From: CALODP01 sp942492055
Lineage (GTDB): Bacteria; Bacteroidota; Ignavibacteria; Ignavibacteriales; Melioribacteraceae
Reading direction: 5' to 3'
DNA length: 64,000 bases
Assembly: GCA_942492055.1 (NCBI GenBank)
Contig: CALODP010000001.1
Coordinates: forward strand, 62,001 to 126,000
Each line of letters starts with the position of its first letter. The first letter of the stretch is position 1. The notes below the pieces were generated by a model. The model saw only the letters and a list, made by a program, of their open reading frames with translations. It was not told the origin of the DNA and did no database searches. Both the position numbers and the translations under genes were made by a program. Positions 60,158 to 64,000 of this stretch are shown piece by piece.

Positions 60158-62245
60158 ATGCGGAAACTTTCCTTTATTGCCCTACTATTAGCCTTTGGGT
60201 TAATGGCGTGCAATACGAAAACAGAAAATCCCTTATTAACAAAGTATGATACTCCTTATAACGTTCCTCCTTTCGAGAAAGTAAAGCCGGAACATTATAA
60301 AGAAGCATTCGAAGCAGGAATAAAAGAACAATTAGCGGAAATCTACGCAATTGTAAAGAACACAGAAGAGCCAACCTTTGAAAACACAATAGTACCATAC
60401 GCAAATAGTGGTGTACTTCTCGGTGAAGTTAATATGTTATTCTCTTCATTGAGCTCCGCCAATACTAATGCCAAACTGCAGGCGCTTGACAAAGAAATCT
60501 CTCCTATGTTATCTGCTCATTACGATGAAATATTGTTAAATGAAAAGTTGTTCGGAAGAATAGAATCAGTCTTCCAACAGAAAGATAAACTACAGCTAAC
60601 TCCTGAACAGAGCTTTATTCTCGAAAACACATATAAGAGTTTTGTTCGTAACGGTTCCAATCTGAAAGGAGCAAAGAGAGAGAAGCTAAAGGAAATTAAT
60701 CAACGCCTTTCCGTACTGGTAGTCGAATTCACTCAAAATCTACTCGCCGAAACAAATGATTTCAAATTAGTAGTCGATAAAAAGGAAGATTTGGCCGGAT
60801 TGTCAGAAGGTTCAATCAAAACAGCTGCCGAAACAGCCGAAGCTGAAGGATTAAAAGGGAAATGGGTTTTTACCCCTCATAAACCAAGTATGATTCCTTT
60901 TCTACAATCATCAGAAAAACGAGAGTTACGAGAGAAACTATACAACGCATATATCAATCGCGGAAATAACAATAATGCGAAAGATAACAAAAAGATATTG
61001 GCGGAAATGGTTAAGCTAAGAGTTGAAAGAGCTCACCTTCTTGGATATAAGAGTCATGCAAATATTGTTTTGGAATCGAGAATGGCAAAGACTCCCGAGA
61101 CCGCAATGAGTTTCTTGAATGATTTATGGACTCCGGCGTTAAATCGCGCAAAACAAGAGGCCAAAGAATTGCAGGCAATCATCGATCAAGAAGGTGGTAA
61201 TTTCAAACTAGCTCCTTCCGATTGGTGGTATTACGCTGAGAAATTAAGAAAAGCAAAGTACAATCTAAATGACAGTGAACTTCGTCCTTATTTCTCACTC
61301 GATAATGTTAGAAACGGAATGTTCATGGTTGCTAACAAACTATTCGGATTGAAATTCGAGGAAATTAAAGATATACCGAAACCTCATACTGACGCAGTTG
61401 CATTTAAGGTTTTAGACAAAGATGGCTCCTATTTGGGTGTATTATATAACGATTACTACCCGAGAGCCAGCAAAGTTGGCGGCGCATGGTGCGGTGTTTA
61501 CAGAATGCAAACCACACGTAACGGCGAAAGAGTCGCTCCGATTGTCACAATGGTAATGAACTTTACTCCTCCGACTTCAGATACTCCTTCGATGTTAAGT
61601 TTGGATGAAGTAGAAACCCTGTTCCACGAATTCGGTCACGCTTTGGATGATCTACTCTCGGAATGTACATATGATGCAAGATTTATAGCCACCGATTTCG
61701 TTGAGCTTCCTTCCCAAATTATGGAACATTGGGCTTTTGAACCGGCTGTTCTTAAAGAATATGCCAAGCATTATAAAACAGGTGAAATCATTCCCGACAA
61801 TCTAATTGAGAAGATTGAGAAAAGCGGATTATTTAACCAAGGTTTCGCCACAACCGAATTTTTAGCAGCAGCCTTGTTAGATATGAAATATCATTCCATG
61901 TCTGAACCGAAGGACATTGATATTGAACAATTCGAAAAAGAATATTTCGACGAAATAGGATTGATTCCGGAAATAATCTCCAGATATCGCAGTACTTACT
62001 TCGCTCACATCGCAGGGTGGGGCTACTCTGCCGGTTATTACAGCTACATTTGGTCCGGTATTCTCGACAACGACGCTTTCCAAGCCTTCAAAGAAACATC
62101 GATCTATGATCAGGATTACGCCCAAAAATTCAGAGATAATGTTCTCGCGAAAATTGGGATTGAAGATCCGATGGCACTTTACATAAAGTTCAGAGGAAAA
62201 GAACCTTCCAGAGAAGCACTTTTGAAAGCCAGAGGACTTAAATAA
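60158..62245 (+). CDS. M3-family oligopeptidase/dipeptidyl carboxypeptidase, lipoprotein
   Basis: 695 residues. Lipobox LMAC (LLAFGLMACNTK) makes it membrane-anchored, unlike cytoplasmic E. coli Dcp or OpdA. Zinc motif HEFGH at residues 490-494 with third ligand E516 (DFVELPSQ). Conserved M3 segments near the C-terminus are AHIAGWGYSAGYYSYIWSG and FRGKEPS. The loop between HEFGH and the third ligand is shorter than in Dcp. It cleaves short peptides, probably in the periplasm. AGGAGA lies about eight bases before the ATG. The family name is certain, but Dcp versus OpdA type is not. Confidence 0.92.
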   Translation: MRKLSFIALLLAFGLMACNTKTENPLLTKYDTPYNVPPFEKVKPEHYKEAFEAGIKEQLAEIYAIVKNTEEPTFENTIVPYANSGVLLGEVNMLFSSLSSANTNAKLQALDKEISPMLSAHYDEILLNEKLFGRIESVFQQKDKLQLTPEQSFILENTYKSFVRNGSNLKGAKREKLKEINQRLSVLVVEFTQNLLAETNDFKLVVDKKEDLAGLSEGSIKTAAETAEAEGLKGKWVFTPHKPSMIPFLQSSEKRELREKLYNAYINRGNNNNAKDNKKILAEMVKLRVERAHLLGYKSHANIVLESRMAKTPETAMSFLNDLWTPALNRAKQEAKELQAIIDQEGGNFKLAPSDWWYYAEKLRKAKYNLNDSELRPYFSLDNVRNGMFMVANKLFGLKFEEIKDIPKPHTDAVAFKVLDKDGSYLGVLYNDYYPRASKVGGAWCGVYRMQTTRNGERVAPIVTMVMNFTPPTSDTPSMLSLDEVETLFHEFGHALDDLLSECTYDARFIATDFVELPSQIMEHWAFEPAVLKEYAKHYKTGEIIPDNLIEKIEKSGLFNQGFATTEFLAAALLDMKYHSMSEPKDIDIEQFEKEYFDEIGLIPEIISRYRSTYFAHIAGWGYSAGYYSYIWSGILDNDAFQAFKETSIYDQDYAQKFRDNVLAKIGIEDPMALYIKFRGKEPSREALLKARGLK

Positions 62246-62252
62246 TAATTGG

Positions 62253-62283
62253 AACCCCTTGAGCAAATATAGTTCAAGGGGTT
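62253..62283. terminator. Bidirectional terminator between the M3 peptidase and the subtilase gene
   Basis: AACCCCTTGA / TCAAGGGGTT, a perfect 10-bp stem with an 11-base loop, followed by TTATCTATTTT on the plus strand. It lies seven bases after the peptidase stop and four before the stop of the convergent gene. Confidence 0.88.
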
Positions 62284-62287
62284 TTAT

Positions 62288-63934
62288 CTATTTTATCATC
62301 TCCACTGCTTTTCCGGCATTTATAATTTCGTAATCATCTTTTATTCTACGACCTGCCTCTCGCAATATTCTTTTTATTTCTCCTGTTATTAATGTTGGTT
62401 TTATCTCCTTCATCATTGCGACCACTCCCCCAACTATCGGCGCGGTCTGCGAAAGCCCCCATGTATATGGAAACGAATCCTCATTTACATAGTTAGTACC
62501 GATTACGTAATAATAATCACATGACTTTTGCAACAGTCTTCCGTTGATCTCTTTTCTTCCTTCGTAGTATGGGGCAAACTCTATCGGCTTTGTAACAATT
62601 ACATTTTCATTCTTCCCCTGATAATGAATGTATATCAGTTGCACCTTATCCAGAGGGAGTTTGGCTAATTGTTCATCGAACCAGACTTCTCTTTCTTTTT
62701 CAATAGCTCGGTGACTTATAGTAATTATATCCGCGCCATTTTCTATAGCGTATTTAATACCTTTAAGATAATACTCGGCTTCTCCATAATGCCCTTTCCC
62801 GCAAAATCTGACCGGCATAATATTAACGTCAGGGGCAATTTGTACAAGATGATTAGCCATCCAGGTTCCGTGCCCTTTCTCGGAAAATACCGCTTCACCT
62901 GCAACTACCGATCCCGGCGCAACAAGCCTTCCCGCAAATACGGAATCCTCTTTATCAAATAGATGATCCAATATCGCTACTGTTATCCCTTTGCCCGTGG
63001 CCTTTTTATTTGCGACATCTGCTTCAATTACTTTTCTGTTCCATTCCCCGCACGGATAGAGCTCTAAACCAAGTAATAACGCGGCATTGAGAGAAACATT
63101 CTCGTATTCATCAATTATGGTAACCTTTTCCGAATCAGCTCCTTTATAAAACTCCCGTGCTTTTTCCTTTGTATAATAAGGTGTTATCCTTTTCCAGACT
63201 TCTTCTCCGCTCCTCTTTTCGTAATTAATCCAACTTATCTTTCTCGAGCCTTCTGCTAATCGCTTCCTGATATCTTCTACATTTATATTAGGTTCTTTCT
63301 CCCGTTGAATTGCCACAGCAGCTGCGACAACAGTTGCTCCGGCAGAAAGATCTCCCCGGAATTTTGCTTCTGGATCAAAACCTCTGTCTCCGTCAATCAT
63401 TTCGTTAATCGCAAATAGATCAACAGGGACCTCTTTCCATTTCTCTAAGTTCCCTATTTGATATGCTCTTCCGTGAGTACCGACAATAATAGCACCTGCT
63501 TTATGTATCTTCTTTACGAATTCATTCCACCCCTTCTTCTCTTTTTCATATTCACCATAGTAGGCTGATAGTATTACTGAACTATTACTCTCCTCCACAT
63601 CAAGAAATGAAATTAACTCTTCCTGTTCTTTTGAATTAGGCTCTTCATTTACTAATAGTATTGTTTTCTCTTTCGGAATGGTATTCAGATCTTTGTAGTC
63701 GATATCCTTAACAATCGCATTTGGCGCAAGTGATAACAACTTTCCCTCTGTCTTCGAAAATGATTCTTCTCCGGATAATAGATAAATAGTAATTCCTTTA
63801 CCTGTTCCCATTTCCCATGCTTGTGGGAAATTGCAGAAGTTAGCGGTAAAATCGGCTACCGGTAATGGCTGCGCTACCATTTCCATTGCCAAAAGAATTA
63901 CTGCGGCAAGTGCACGGTACAATATTTTGATCAA
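62288..63934 (-). CDS. Secreted protein with two tandem subtilisin-like (S8) domains
   Basis: The frame is open to the window edge at 64000, beginning with a TTG there; the likeliest start is the TTG at 63934, just after GGGGGAG, giving a signal peptide (IKILYRALAAVILLAMEMVA) and about 548 residues. The C-terminal domain (~270-548) has the S8 triad: Asp in GITVAILDHL, His in EKGHGTWMANHL and Ser in GLSQTAPIVGG (canonical GTSMATP altered). The N-terminal domain (~40-250) looks like a second subtilase fold with GDLSAGATVVAAAVAIQREK matching the Ser helix but SGE where the Asp should be and no His motif. It is probably a degenerate duplicate. No T9SS tail is seen. Confidence 0.78.
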   Translation of the reverse strand: MIKILYRALAAVILLAMEMVAQPLPVADFTANFCNFPQAWEMGTGKGITIYLLSGEESFSKTEGKLLSLAPNAIVKDIDYKDLNTIPKEKTILLVNEEPNSKEQEELISFLDVEESNSSVILSAYYGEYEKEKKGWNEFVKKIHKAGAIIVGTHGRAYQIGNLEKWKEVPVDLFAINEMIDGDRGFDPEAKFRGDLSAGATVVAAAVAIQREKEPNINVEDIRKRLAEGSRKISWINYEKRSGEEVWKRITPYYTKEKAREFYKGADSEKVTIIDEYENVSLNAALLLGLELYPCGEWNRKVIEADVANKKATGKGITVAILDHLFDKEDSVFAGRLVAPGSVVAGEAVFSEKGHGTWMANHLVQIAPDVNIMPVRFCGKGHYGEAEYYLKGIKYAIENGADIITISHRAIEKEREVWFDEQLAKLPLDKVQLIYIHYQGKNENVIVTKPIEFAPYYEGRKEINGRLLQKSCDYYYVIGTNYVNEDSFPYTWGLSQTAPIVGGVVAMMKEIKPTLITGEIKRILREAGRRIKDDYEIINAGKAVEMIK

Positions 63935-64000
63935 AGCTCCCCCATAATCTGTTTTCGTAAGAACCGAATGATTAGTCGTTTCTTTTGGAGTATTGTTCAA

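Overview
The window is about 64 kb of AT-rich, gene-dense bacterial chromosome with no rRNA, tRNA, CRISPR array, insertion sequence or prophage that I could see. The best fit is a member of the FCB superphylum, close to Ignavibacteriota/Bacteroidota-Chlorobiota. The reasons are two secreted proteins ending in type IX secretion (T9SS) sorting domains with the YPNPFNP motif, a PorV/PorQ-type outer-membrane protein, and a giant hybrid two-component system with a beta-propeller sensor and AraC output. Unlike many Bacteroidota, most genes here have recognisable Shine-Dalgarno sequences (AGGAG, GGGAG, GAGGA), which help decide starts. Phylum-level placement is inference.

Layout. 1-5.8 kb: recD2, a radical SAM/SPASM enzyme, a TPR protein, a YdjM-like membrane protein and a PLP-dependent threonine/serine dehydratase. 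5.8-13.1 kb: five signalling genes, namely an NtrC-type regulator, a hybrid kinase, a receiver-DHp protein without an ATPase domain, a large hybrid kinase and a lone receiver. 13.1-22.1 kb: a complete minus-strand type IV pilus/type II secretion-like operon. Its order is two atypical pilins, terminator, pilC, pilB, pilT, a pilM-pilN fusion, a pilO-pilP-like fusion and a short secretin, running without a break into the signalling genes. 22.4-33 kb: aspS, a TetR regulator with a B12-binding radical SAM enzyme, a CLC transporter with CBS and TrkA-C domains, a TPR protein, a PorV/PorQ-family protein, htpX, and a small helical protein with an internal duplication.

32.8-33.2 kb holds the most striking non-coding structure: 18 copies of a degenerate 21-bp unit, nine in each orientation, phased without a single indel about a perfect 22-bp palindrome. 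It lies about 80 bp upstream of the helical-protein gene. A second gene for a protein of similar shape, near 54 kb, has a weaker set of partly 21-bp-spaced motifs in the same upstream position.

33.5-47.5 kb is rich in envelope and secreted proteins: two T9SS cargo proteins (one a GH10-like glycosidase), lnt, a trehalase/GH63-like glycosidase, a 23-residue lipoprotein, a double-transglutaminase lipoprotein coupled to cutC, and a CBM9-like protein. 47.6-54.5 kb has a methyl-accepting chemotaxis protein, a LytTR regulator, a glutamine-amidotransferase-like lipoprotein with HEAT-type repeats and two outer-membrane beta-barrels. 55-64 kb has the hybrid two-component system with a small upstream partner and two relic small ORFs downstream, an M3 peptidase lipoprotein, and a protein with two subtilisin-like domains whose start lies close to the window edge.

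The genes suggest a surface-active heterotroph that builds pili, exports proteins by T9SS, digests polymers and peptides, and regulates this with many two-component systems.
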